A DNA stretch of 15,204 nucleotides, taken from NCBI GenBank assembly GCA_028707415.1, contig JAQWBC010000009.1, positions 1 to 15,204 of the forward strand, given 5' to 3'. The stretch is from Candidatus Izemoplasmatales bacterium. Its GTDB lineage: Bacteria > Bacillota_I > Bacilli_A > Izemoplasmatales > Hujiaoplasmataceae. The position numbers and the translations under genes were made by a program. The notes under the pieces were generated by a model. That model was not told where the DNA came from, ran no database searches, and saw only the letters and a program-made list of their open reading frames with translations. Below, one piece after another: positions 6,845 through 13,273 of this stretch; within the stretch, counting starts at the first letter, position 1; the number at the start of each line of letters is the position of its first letter.

Positions 6845-8029
6845 TTATGACACCTTCCTTAAAATATCATATAACTTAACGGGTTGATGGCATCGCATTT
6901 TGACAATCTGCATCGCATGGTTAGCAATGATTATCGGGTTACCGTCAATATCTTGTAAATCTTTGATAGTTAAACGTTCATTTCTACCATCGGGAGTAAA
7001 CAATTCGACGGTATCACCGTTTTGAAAAACATTTCTTTGACTAATTGTCGCGATTTCCGTCTTTGGATCATATTCAAGTATAACCCCAACAAAGTTTTGC
7101 GATGGTTCAACCGTCCCTCTTTGATATAATTGTTGCTCTGAAACCGGTAAATCAATCAGAAATCCTGATGATGTTTTCCGATTTTCCGCCTTAGCAATGG
7201 CAGTCTCATATTCATTCCAGGATCGCAAGTGATGAGATATCGTGTCATCAATTACCTGACGATAAGCATTTACCACCGTTGCGATATAGTGAAGGGATTT
7301 CATTCGGCCTTCGATTTTCAAAGAAGAAACCCTCGCTGCAATCAAATCTGGGATTATCCTTACTGTTTGCAAATCCTTTGAGGCCATCTGAAAATCAGCA
7401 TTATTGCTAATAAGTTCCCCGTTTCGAAACAAATCGTAATTCCAGCGGCAGCTGTGAGCGCACCCCCCACGATTGGCATCGCGATCGGCCAAGTCGTTAC
7501 TTAATGTGCACCTGCCCGAATATGAAGAACACATCCCACCATGAATGAAGACTTCTAATTCGACTTTTGTAGCTTTTTTAATGGCATTAATTTCATCAAG
7601 CGTCACTTCTCGAGCCAAAACAACGCGTTTAACACCCTTTTTTCCCCAGAAATTGACTAGGGCACTTGATGCAACTGACTGTTGAGTCGACAAATGAAAT
7701 GCGAGCTCCGGATGATTAATGGCTTGGTCAATCACATATGGTGATGAAGCAATCACCGCATCAACTCCGATCTTTTCCAAATCGGAAAGGTATTCGTCCA
7801 ACCCACATAAATCTTCGTTATGAACAACAATATTAACGGTCACATATACTTTTTTCCCAAGCGCATGAGCAAACACAACTCCGGCTTCAATTTCCTGTAA
7901 AGTGAAATTAGAAGCTCGGTATCGCAGCGAAAATTTAGTTCCTCCAATATACACCGCATCTGCCCCATATAATAAAGCTACTTTCAGACGTTCTAAATCA
8001 CCAGCAGGAGCCAAAAGTTCCGGTCTCAT
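6845..8029 (-). CDS. trhP2: tRNA 5-hydroxyuridine synthesis protein TrhP2 (peptidase U32 family, YrrO)
   Basis: A 394-residue member of the U32 family. Despite the name, members of this branch (E. coli TrhP/YegQ, B. subtilis YrrO) are required for hydroxylation of U34 in tRNA, a prephenate-dependent step that needs an iron-sulfur cluster. The TIM-barrel-like part opens with ELLAPAGDLERLKVAL and ADAVYIGG. The U32 signature EVFIHGGMCSSYSGRCTLS is at about 159-177, and four cysteines (C167, C174, C190, C194) fit the cluster ligands. The C-terminal region (about 300-394) is the beta-rich domain of the family. The ATG overlaps the trhP1 stop by 4 bases, so the two subunits are coupled and probably act together. 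Function is inferred from family and operon. It is slightly shorter than I recall for B. subtilis YrrO. Confidence 0.9.
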   Translation of the reverse strand: MRPELLAPAGDLERLKVALLYGADAVYIGGTKFSLRYRASNFTLQEIEAGVVFAHALGKKVYVTVNIVVHNEDLCGLDEYLSDLEKIGVDAVIASSPYVIDQAINHPELAFHLSTQQSVASSALVNFWGKKGVKRVVLAREVTLDEINAIKKATKVELEVFIHGGMCSSYSGRCTLSNDLADRDANRGGCAHSCRWNYDLFRNGELISNNADFQMASKDLQTVRIIPDLIAARVSSLKIEGRMKSLHYIATVVNAYRQVIDDTISHHLRSWNEYETAIAKAENRKTSSGFLIDLPVSEQQLYQRGTVEPSQNFVGVILEYDPKTEIATISQRNVFQNGDTVELFTPDGRNERLTIKDLQDIDGNPIIIANHAMQIVKMRCHQPVKLYDILRKVS

Positions 8030-8910
8030 ATGTGATCACGTCCTTCGCATTTTTGGTCTCGATGGTAATAAAACCCACTGTCATAACTATTACCATAGCG
8101 GCTTATGAATGCACGTATTTTGGTTTCATCGCCATATGCCTCGATTGAAGCATAATACTCAGCATCATCGATAAATATCCTTTCAATAAAAAAGTCGGAC
8201 AAATAAGGTTTTAATACTTTGATTTCGTTAAATGATTGTAATTTATACGACCGAAAAATGTGTGTTCCAAAACGATCTTCAAAGATCGGGTACATCGCAT
8301 CCGGACGTTTGTTTTCTACCAATCGGAAAGTATCATCTGAGCGGAAGAAAAGCATCTTTTTTCCACAGTAATCGAAATAACTCTTCAATAACGGCCGTTT
8401 TGAATAAAACAAAAATGTGTAACCATGACCGACAATAGAAATTTCGATTCCTTGATAATTTTCCCCGATAGCTATCTGTTCGCTTAATGTAATATCTTTG
8501 GATAAAGTGATACCTTTGATCTGCAGCTTTCGGAAAAACCAAGGATCATAAGAATTAGTATTCATTGTCCCTGGCTGATAGATAATTTTTGAGACCAACC
8601 CGTGATGGTCGGCCAAAGCGACGACCGACAGATCAAAACATACTATGCAATCAATATCCGTTGAGGCTAAGAACGATAAAAACGCATCAAGAACGAGAAG
8701 ATCTGGTTCGTGAATTATTGTATTTAAATTTACGTAAACTAGTTTGCCCATTTGATGAGCCTTACCGATTATCGTTACGATTTCTTGATCAGAAAAACAT
8801 TTCATTGCTTTTGCTGTAAGACAATCAGAATTGACTAAAAAGACATCCGCACCCAGTGAGGACATCTTATCCATTTCCTCCATTGAATGCAGTGTCACAA
8901 CGATACGCAT
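8026..8910 (-). CDS. trhP1: tRNA 5-hydroxyuridine synthesis protein TrhP1 (U32-like, YrrN)
   Basis: A 294-residue protein that resembles the U32 TIM-barrel but is shorter than TrhP2. It has the barrel-type LGADVFLVNSD and GKLVYVNLNTI stretches and the YQPGTMNTNS motif. The region that should match the U32 signature reads ISIVGHGYTFLFYSKRP and lacks the clustered cysteines of TrhP2, so it probably does not bind the iron-sulfur cluster and may act as a partner or scaffold. In B. subtilis both trhP1 and trhP2 are needed for the hydroxyuridine precursor of 5-methoxyuridine. The Shine-Dalgarno sequence is strong (GGGGAG, 7 bases before the ATG). It lies 21 bases after trmR and overlaps trhP2 by 4 bases. 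The name rests mainly on position next to trmR and trhP2. Confidence 0.87.
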   Translation of the reverse strand: MRIVVTLHSMEEMDKMSSLGADVFLVNSDCLTAKAMKCFSDQEIVTIIGKAHQMGKLVYVNLNTIIHEPDLLVLDAFLSFLASTDIDCIVCFDLSVVALADHHGLVSKIIYQPGTMNTNSYDPWFFRKLQIKGITLSKDITLSEQIAIGENYQGIEISIVGHGYTFLFYSKRPLLKSYFDYCGKKMLFFRSDDTFRLVENKRPDAMYPIFEDRFGTHIFRSYKLQSFNEIKVLKPYLSDFFIERIFIDDAEYYASIEAYGDETKIRAFISRYGNSYDSGFYYHRDQKCEGRDHI

Positions 8911-8931
8911 TCGTTTTCTCCCCTTTTTGTC

Positions 8932-9528
8932 CTATTTCTTGTAGCAAACACCAATCCCGTCACCGAGATTATATATATATGAATCATAATGATCGTTATT
9001 CAGTATCCATTCATTGAACTGTTGAATCTTATGAATCATTTGTCTCCGATCGCGGCTAATGATTGTTTCTGGATTCTCGACAAATCCATGAAAAAGCAAA
9101 TTATCAATGATGATGATGCCGCCTTTTGGCACTAAACTCGCAAACTTTTGAAATAGAGGCAAGTTTTGTCCTTTGGCAGCATCAATGAACAATAAATCAA
9201 ATGTTCCCAAGTCAGAAATATCGATCGACAAAGCATCAGCAAGGATAAGTTTGATTTTATCAGCTAGATGCGCTGAATCAACATTATTTCTAGCCTTTTC
9301 GAACATCGTTAGATTCCGTTCAATGGAAACAACAGTAACATCAGTCGTCATTGCCATAGCAATCGCACTGTATCCAATTGCGGTTCCAATTTCTAAAACC
9401 GTCTTAACTTTTCCCATCAAAATAATTTGCCGTAAAAAAGCAATTCCGTCCGGCTTCATGATGGGGATTTTGTTGGCAATAGCCTCATCTTCAAGCTGAG
9501 ATAAAATACTATGTTCAAATTGATTCAT
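8932..9528 (-). CDS. trmR: tRNA 5-hydroxyuridine methyltransferase TrmR (YrrM)
   Basis: A 198-residue O-methyltransferase of the catechol-O-methyltransferase-like family. SAM motif I is VLEIGTAIGYSAI (about 44-56), the acidic end of strand 2 is E70 in VVSIER, and metal-binding residues fall at D116 (FIDAAKG) and D142-N143 (IIDNLL). B. subtilis YrrM (TrmR) methylates 5-hydroxyuridine at tRNA position 34 to 5-methoxyuridine, which broadens wobble decoding. Immediate co-location with trhP1 and trhP2, which make the substrate, supports the same role rather than a small-molecule methyltransferase. The ribosome-binding site is weak (GGTG, 9537-9534, 5 bases before the ATG). It lies just after the yrzB terminator, with no clear promoter, so expression may depend partly on read-through. 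Confidence 0.92.
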   Translation of the reverse strand: MNQFEHSILSQLEDEAIANKIPIMKPDGIAFLRQIILMGKVKTVLEIGTAIGYSAIAMAMTTDVTVVSIERNLTMFEKARNNVDSAHLADKIKLILADALSIDISDLGTFDLLFIDAAKGQNLPLFQKFASLVPKGGIIIIDNLLFHGFVENPETIISRDRRQMIHKIQQFNEWILNNDHYDSYIYNLGDGIGVCYKK

Positions 9529-9540
9529 GTTATCACCAAT

Positions 9541-9572
9541 TAAAAAGGAAAAGAGTAATATTAATACTCTTT
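9541..9572 (-). terminator. Rho-independent terminator after yrzB
   Basis: On the minus strand AAAGAGTA (9572-9565) pairs perfectly with TACTCTTT (9557-9550) over a 7-base loop, followed by a pyrimidine run TTCCTTTTT (9549-9542). It lies 12 bases after the yrzB stop and ends the alaS transcript. The following gene trmR begins 13 bases later, so some read-through is likely. Confidence 0.75.
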
Positions 9573-9584
9573 ATACTTTTATTC

Positions 9585-9932
9585 TTATTCGTCATCACCA
9601 TCATCATCGGTTTCCGACTCTTGTTCATCATCCTCGTCGTCTTCATCCTCTTCATCTTCTTCATCAGATTCGTCTTGTTCTTCTAAAAAGCTTTCCAAGA
9701 CTTCTTCAATCTGATTCCATTCTTCGTCAGTCTCGACGGCAGACAATTTGCCTTCATCACCATCAGCGGGGTTAAAACTAGCGGCATAATACTCTTTAGA
9801 TTTATCACCAATGATTTGATAAACGACGTATGATTTTTTAAACTCTTCTGATTCAAAAGTCATAATAATCTCGCATTTTATTTCTTTTCCATTTTCGTCA
9901 GTTACAATTAAATAATCGGTTTCTTTTTCCAT
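9585..9932 (-). CDS. yrzB: YrzB family protein (DUF1292) with an acidic tail
   Basis: A 115-residue protein of unknown function. The first 75 or so residues match the DUF1292 pattern: the ENGKE turn, a strand segment with FESEEFKKSYVVYQ, and the AASFNP segment. This is the gene normally found after yrrK in Bacilli. The last 30-odd residues are almost entirely Asp and Glu, a disordered acidic tail longer than is usual for the family. No catalytic motif, signal peptide or membrane segment is seen. The ATG is preceded by an AGGGA ribosome-binding site placed rather close (3-4 bases). It lies 6 bases after yrrK and is followed by a terminator. The family assignment rests on both sequence and synteny; no function is assigned. 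Confidence 0.9.
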   Translation of the reverse strand: MEKETDYLIVTDENGKEIKCEIIMTFESEEFKKSYVVYQIIGDKSKEYYAASFNPADGDEGKLSAVETDEEWNQIEEVLESFLEEQDESDEEDEEDEDDEDDEQESETDDDGDDE

Positions 9933-9938
9933 TTTTCC

Positions 9939-10355
9939 CTACTTTCTGCTATCAAGATAGCTTTGCAAAATGACGGTAGCCGCCAGTCTGTCAACAATTT
10001 CTTTGCGTTTCTTGCGAGAGACATCAGCGGAAATCATAACCCTGTTAACCATCCGTGAAGTCAAGCGTTCATCCCATAAAAAAACAGGAATCGTAATTCG
10101 CTCCAATAAAGCGCTGCGAAAATCTTCAGATACATGTCCTTGAGAGCCAATTGATCCATCCATATTTTTCGGATATCCAATAACGATGGCATCCACTTTA
10201 TTATTATCGATAAAATGGGTTATATAGTCAAGAGGCAACGAAAATTTATTCTCTGGAAATTGGTATGTTTCCACTCCGCAAGCCAAGATTGCCGAAGGAT
10301 CCGATAACGCAATTCCCAAAGTCTTAGAACCAAGGTCTAACCCAAGAATTCTCAT
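9939..10355 (-). CDS. ruvX: YqgF/YrrK family RNase-H-fold nuclease (putative Holliday junction resolvase RuvX)
   Basis: A 138-residue protein of the RNase-H-like fold. The first strand carries catalytic D7 in ILGLDLGSKTLGIALSD; IVIGYPKNMDGS (57-68) is the family block; D95-E96-R97 (DERLTS) is the second acidic site and D122 in VDRLAA the third. These match the YqgF/RuvX active site. Members have been linked to 16S rRNA 5'-end maturation in E. coli and to resolvase activity, so the in vivo role is best left as nuclease of this family. The start overlaps the alaS stop by 4 bases (ATGA) with an AAGGA ribosome-binding site inside alaS. The alaS-yrrK-yrzB order is typical of Bacilli, with the small gene yrzL absent here. 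Confidence 0.94.
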   Translation of the reverse strand: MRILGLDLGSKTLGIALSDPSAILACGVETYQFPENKFSLPLDYITHFIDNNKVDAIVIGYPKNMDGSIGSQGHVSEDFRSALLERITIPVFLWDERLTSRMVNRVMISADVSRKKRKEIVDRLAATVILQSYLDSRK

Positions 10356-12988
10356 ATGACGTTCCTTTTGACCATTGCTAATGCATCATTAACCTTAGAA
10401 AGATCTTTTCCGCCTGCTTGAGCAAAATCCGGTCTGCCACCACCATTACCGCCGCACATTTGAGCGGCTTCCTTGACGAGTTTTCCGCAGTTTATGGTCG
10501 CATCACCGCATTTTGCCGTGAATGTGACTTTTTCATCTTTCACCGTAGCAATAAAGATTAGTCCTTGATTAGTCCTTACATACAGATTGTCGGCTAATTG
10601 TTTAGCAGTACTCGAATCAAGATTATCGATTCGTTCGATAAACCGGTTATCCTTGATGAGGGAGTAATATTGGTCCATTGCTTCAAGCGCTTTTTCTTCT
10701 TTACGAAGAGTTACTTCTTTTTCCAAATCGCGAACCGCTTTTTGTAAATTCGTAAATTCATGATGCTTATCAATCACATCTTGATAAGACCCGATAACTG
10801 TTTCTTTAATCGGAAAAGCAAAAGTTACATCGACCCCTTCGGTTTTTGCTTCCTTGACTATGATATCTGCTTTATGCAGTAAGTTGGTAATTTCCTGGTT
10901 GATGCCGGTCAATGACGATACAATTTTTGGAACGTTGATGTTCGTTAACGCCTCAATTCGATAAATGCCCGAGCCAATTGAAGATATGCTCTTGATAGCA
11001 AAGCTACCAATGTCTTTTAAGTTGCGGACGTGAGTACCACCACATAAGTCAAGGGTGTATTTCAAATCAACTGTTCTGACAAAGTCACCATATTTTTCTC
11101 CAAACTCCGCTACCGCTCCAAGGCTAACCGCCTCATCAACTGGTAATATTGTGGTGGTCGTTACATACGAATCACGAATCATCTCGTTAACCATCGTTTC
11201 TAGTTTCAAGATTTGCTCATCGGTGATTGGAGCGAAATGATTAAAGTCAAATCTGAGCATCTCGCTAGTAACCTGACTACCCTGTTGCGAAACATGATTG
11301 CCAAGCAAATCGCGTAAGGCTTTAAACAGTAAATGGGTGGCGGAATGATTATATGTTGTCAAATCGCGCCTTTGCGAGAAGACTTGCGCAAAGACTTGCG
11401 CGCCTTCCACTACTTTTCCATTTAAAACATGGTAACGGTGTATAAATTGACCGTTAGGCAGTTTCGAGACATCAGTTACCTCGACACTGAATCGATCATT
11501 ATAAATCATGCCGACATCAGCAACTTGACCTCCAGAAGTAGCGTAAAATGGTGTTTTTTCTAAAACTAGCCCTTCAGAAAACACTTTAATAATTTTCGTT
11601 TGATTTGTCAACGTATCATAACCGACAAATTCTGAAGGCTCGGTAAATAATAAGTATTCTTCGTTTTGTGATTTCATCGATTGGACATCTTTTCGAGCAT
11701 TCCTGGCTCGATCTTTTTGCTTTTCCATCTCTATCAAAAAAGCGTTAGTATCAACGGATAACCCTAATTCTTCCGCATACTCGATTGTGAGTTCAATCGG
11801 AAACCCAAATGTATCATAAAGCAGAAAAGCATCAGCTCCGGATATAACATGATTGATACTATCTTGGGCAATAATTTGAAATTTTTTCTCTCCGGCAACG
11901 AGTGTCTCTAAGAATTTGGTTTCCTCAGCGCTAATAATCTTTTTAATAATTGGCGTTTGTTCGACTACATTTGGATAGTATCCATGCATAATCTTGCCCA
12001 CAACCTCGACAAGTTCGCTCATAAATGGACGATTGATTCCCAATTGTCGACCGTATTTGACGGCTCGGCGCAGCAAACGTCTCAAAACATAACCGCGTCC
12101 TTCATTGGATAATAAAGCTCCATCCGCAATGGCAAAAGTCACCGTTCGGATATGATCGGCGATAACCTTAAAAGCCATTTGACCTTCGTACTTCACACCA
12201 GAAATCGCGGATATCTTATCCATAATTGGAATAAATAAATCCGTATCGTAATTGGTTTTAACTTCTTGAATAACGGTAGCAATCCGTTTGAGACCGCAGC
12301 CGGTATCAATATTTTTCTTAGGTAATTCGGGATAATCGCTGCGCAATAATCCCGGTTTTGCATTGAATTGGGATAAAACAATGTTCCAAATCTCAATGTA
12401 GCGTTCATTTTCAATATCATCGCGAATCGCTTCCGGGCCGATTGATCCGTATTTTTCACCGCGATCAAAGAAAATCTCGGTGCAGGGTCCGCAAGGACCT
12501 TCCCCAATTTCCCAAAAATTTGCGTCTTTTGTAGGTATTACATGGGAAGGATCAATCCCACAAGCTATCCATTGATCAGCTGATTCTTGATCGTCAAAAT
12601 AAACCGTCATGTAAAGACGGTTCTTATCAAAACCGAACCAACGCGGGTCAGTTAAAAGTTCAAATCCCCACATGATGGCTTCTTTACGAAAATAATCACC
12701 AATGGAAAAATTGCCAAGCATCTCAAAAAACGTATGATGACGGGCTGTTTTTCCGACATTTTCAATATCGTTGGTCCGAATGCATTTCTGAGCATTGACA
12801 ATTCGCGGATTCTTTGGAACAATCGAACCGTCAAAATACTTTTTTAATGCTGCTACACCAGCATTCATCCAAAGCAGTGTCGGATCATCGTTGGGTACTA
12901 AAGACGCGCCCTGTTCAACACTATGGCCTTTGCTTTGAAAAAAATCAAGCCACATTTGTCTGATTTGATTCCCCGTTAAATATTTCAT
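10352..12988 (-). CDS. alaS: Alanyl-tRNA synthetase
   Basis: An 878-residue class II synthetase that charges tRNA-Ala in the cytoplasm. The catalytic domain (about 1-440) begins with the typical QIRQMWLDFFQSKGH and contains motif 2 (RHHTFFEMLGNFS) and motif 3 (GRGYVLRRLLRRA). The editing domain holds the zinc site H548xxxH552 and C649xxxH653 (CGGTH), needed to clear mis-charged Ser- or Gly-tRNA-Ala. The C-Ala domain ends with the glycine-rich CGGNGGGRPDFAQAGG from residue 845. The length matches the bacterial norm of about 875. The ATG has a perfect AGGAGG ribosome-binding site (13002-12997) 8 bases upstream. Expression is controlled by an alanine T-box leader. It is the first gene of alaS-yrrK-yrzB. 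Confidence 0.99.
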   Translation of the reverse strand: MKYLTGNQIRQMWLDFFQSKGHSVEQGASLVPNDDPTLLWMNAGVAALKKYFDGSIVPKNPRIVNAQKCIRTNDIENVGKTARHHTFFEMLGNFSIGDYFRKEAIMWGFELLTDPRWFGFDKNRLYMTVYFDDQESADQWIACGIDPSHVIPTKDANFWEIGEGPCGPCTEIFFDRGEKYGSIGPEAIRDDIENERYIEIWNIVLSQFNAKPGLLRSDYPELPKKNIDTGCGLKRIATVIQEVKTNYDTDLFIPIMDKISAISGVKYEGQMAFKVIADHIRTVTFAIADGALLSNEGRGYVLRRLLRRAVKYGRQLGINRPFMSELVEVVGKIMHGYYPNVVEQTPIIKKIISAEETKFLETLVAGEKKFQIIAQDSINHVISGADAFLLYDTFGFPIELTIEYAEELGLSVDTNAFLIEMEKQKDRARNARKDVQSMKSQNEEYLLFTEPSEFVGYDTLTNQTKIIKVFSEGLVLEKTPFYATSGGQVADVGMIYNDRFSVEVTDVSKLPNGQFIHRYHVLNGKVVEGAQVFAQVFSQRRDLTTYNHSATHLLFKALRDLLGNHVSQQGSQVTSEMLRFDFNHFAPITDEQILKLETMVNEMIRDSYVTTTTILPVDEAVSLGAVAEFGEKYGDFVRTVDLKYTLDLCGGTHVRNLKDIGSFAIKSISSIGSGIYRIEALTNINVPKIVSSLTGINQEITNLLHKADIIVKEAKTEGVDVTFAFPIKETVIGSYQDVIDKHHEFTNLQKAVRDLEKEVTLRKEEKALEAMDQYYSLIKDNRFIERIDNLDSSTAKQLADNLYVRTNQGLIFIATVKDEKVTFTAKCGDATINCGKLVKEAAQMCGGNGGGRPDFAQAGGKDLSKVNDALAMVKRNVI

Positions 12989-13002
12989 CGTAATAACCTC
13001 CT

Positions 13003-13040
13003 AAAAAATAGAAAATCGTCCCTTGATTGAAAGGACGATT
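13003..13040 (-). terminator. T-box regulated terminator before alaS
   Basis: On the minus strand AATCGTCCTTT (13040-13030) pairs with AAGGGACGATT (13024-13014) to give an 11-base-pair stem with one G-T pair and a 5-base loop, followed by a T-rich run (13013-13003). It starts four bases after the T-box sequence, the expected arrangement for the antiterminator to compete with the terminator. The alaS ribosome-binding site comes immediately after. Confidence 0.88.
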
Positions 13041-13213
13041 GATCGCGGTACCACCTTTGTTCTAGATATCTAGCACTTAAAAACCCTTAACGCGGATCAA
13101 CGGATGGGATTGGCATCTCTTGAAAGGAGCTTCAAAGTACCTATGGGTCCGTTTTCACCGCGTGGGACTCTCTATACCATATAGTTGCTTCTACTTATCT
13201 TTCGCTTCGATTT
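13010..13213 (-). ncRNA. T-box riboswitch leader of alaS (alanine specifier GCU)
   Basis: The minus strand carries the canonical T-box sequence AAAGGTGGTACCGCG (13058-13044), whose TGGT can pair with the ACCA end of uncharged tRNA-Ala. Upstream, Stem I shows a basal helix GAAAG (13203-13199) with CTTTC (13126-13122), an AGTAGA segment on its 5' side and GAAGCTC on its 3' side. This places an Ala codon, GCT (13130-13128), in the specifier loop. The distal part has the expected CGGTGAAAAC loop. A terminator follows the T-box, so uncharged tRNA-Ala should favour the antiterminator and expression of alaS. The transcription start is predicted near 13213 from the promoter. The structure is assigned by eye. 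Confidence 0.92.
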
Positions 13214-13219
13214 ATGGTA

Positions 13220-13248
13220 ATTATACACTATCTCAACTGGCTTTGCAA
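13220..13248 (-). promoter_or_regulatory. Sigma-A-type promoter of the alaS operon
   Basis: On the minus strand a -35 box TTGCAA (13248-13243) and a perfect -10 box TATAAT (13225-13220) are separated by exactly 17 bases. It lies just after the recD2 stop and about 20 bases before the T-box basal stem, giving a leader of roughly 225 bases. A short inverted repeat (13233-13252) spans the -35 region; its meaning is unknown. Confidence 0.82.
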
Positions 13249-13273
13249 TTGATTTTCACTTAGTTAATCGAAT

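Noticed and set aside
9173..9499. Plus-strand open frame of 108 codons inside trmR
   Set aside because: It is fully antisense to a well-supported gene, has no recognisable motif and no upstream ribosome-binding site.
9527..9775. Plus-strand open frame with a histidine-rich product
   Set aside because: It is the antisense of the acidic yrzB tail: GAT/GAA-type codons read as CAT and TTC on the other strand. It has no ribosome-binding site and no homology pattern.
13233..13252. Inverted repeat downstream of recD2 as a possible terminator
   Set aside because: The stem TCAATTG/CAGTTGA has no T-run after it and overlaps the alaS -35 box. It could be an operator, but nothing supports that.
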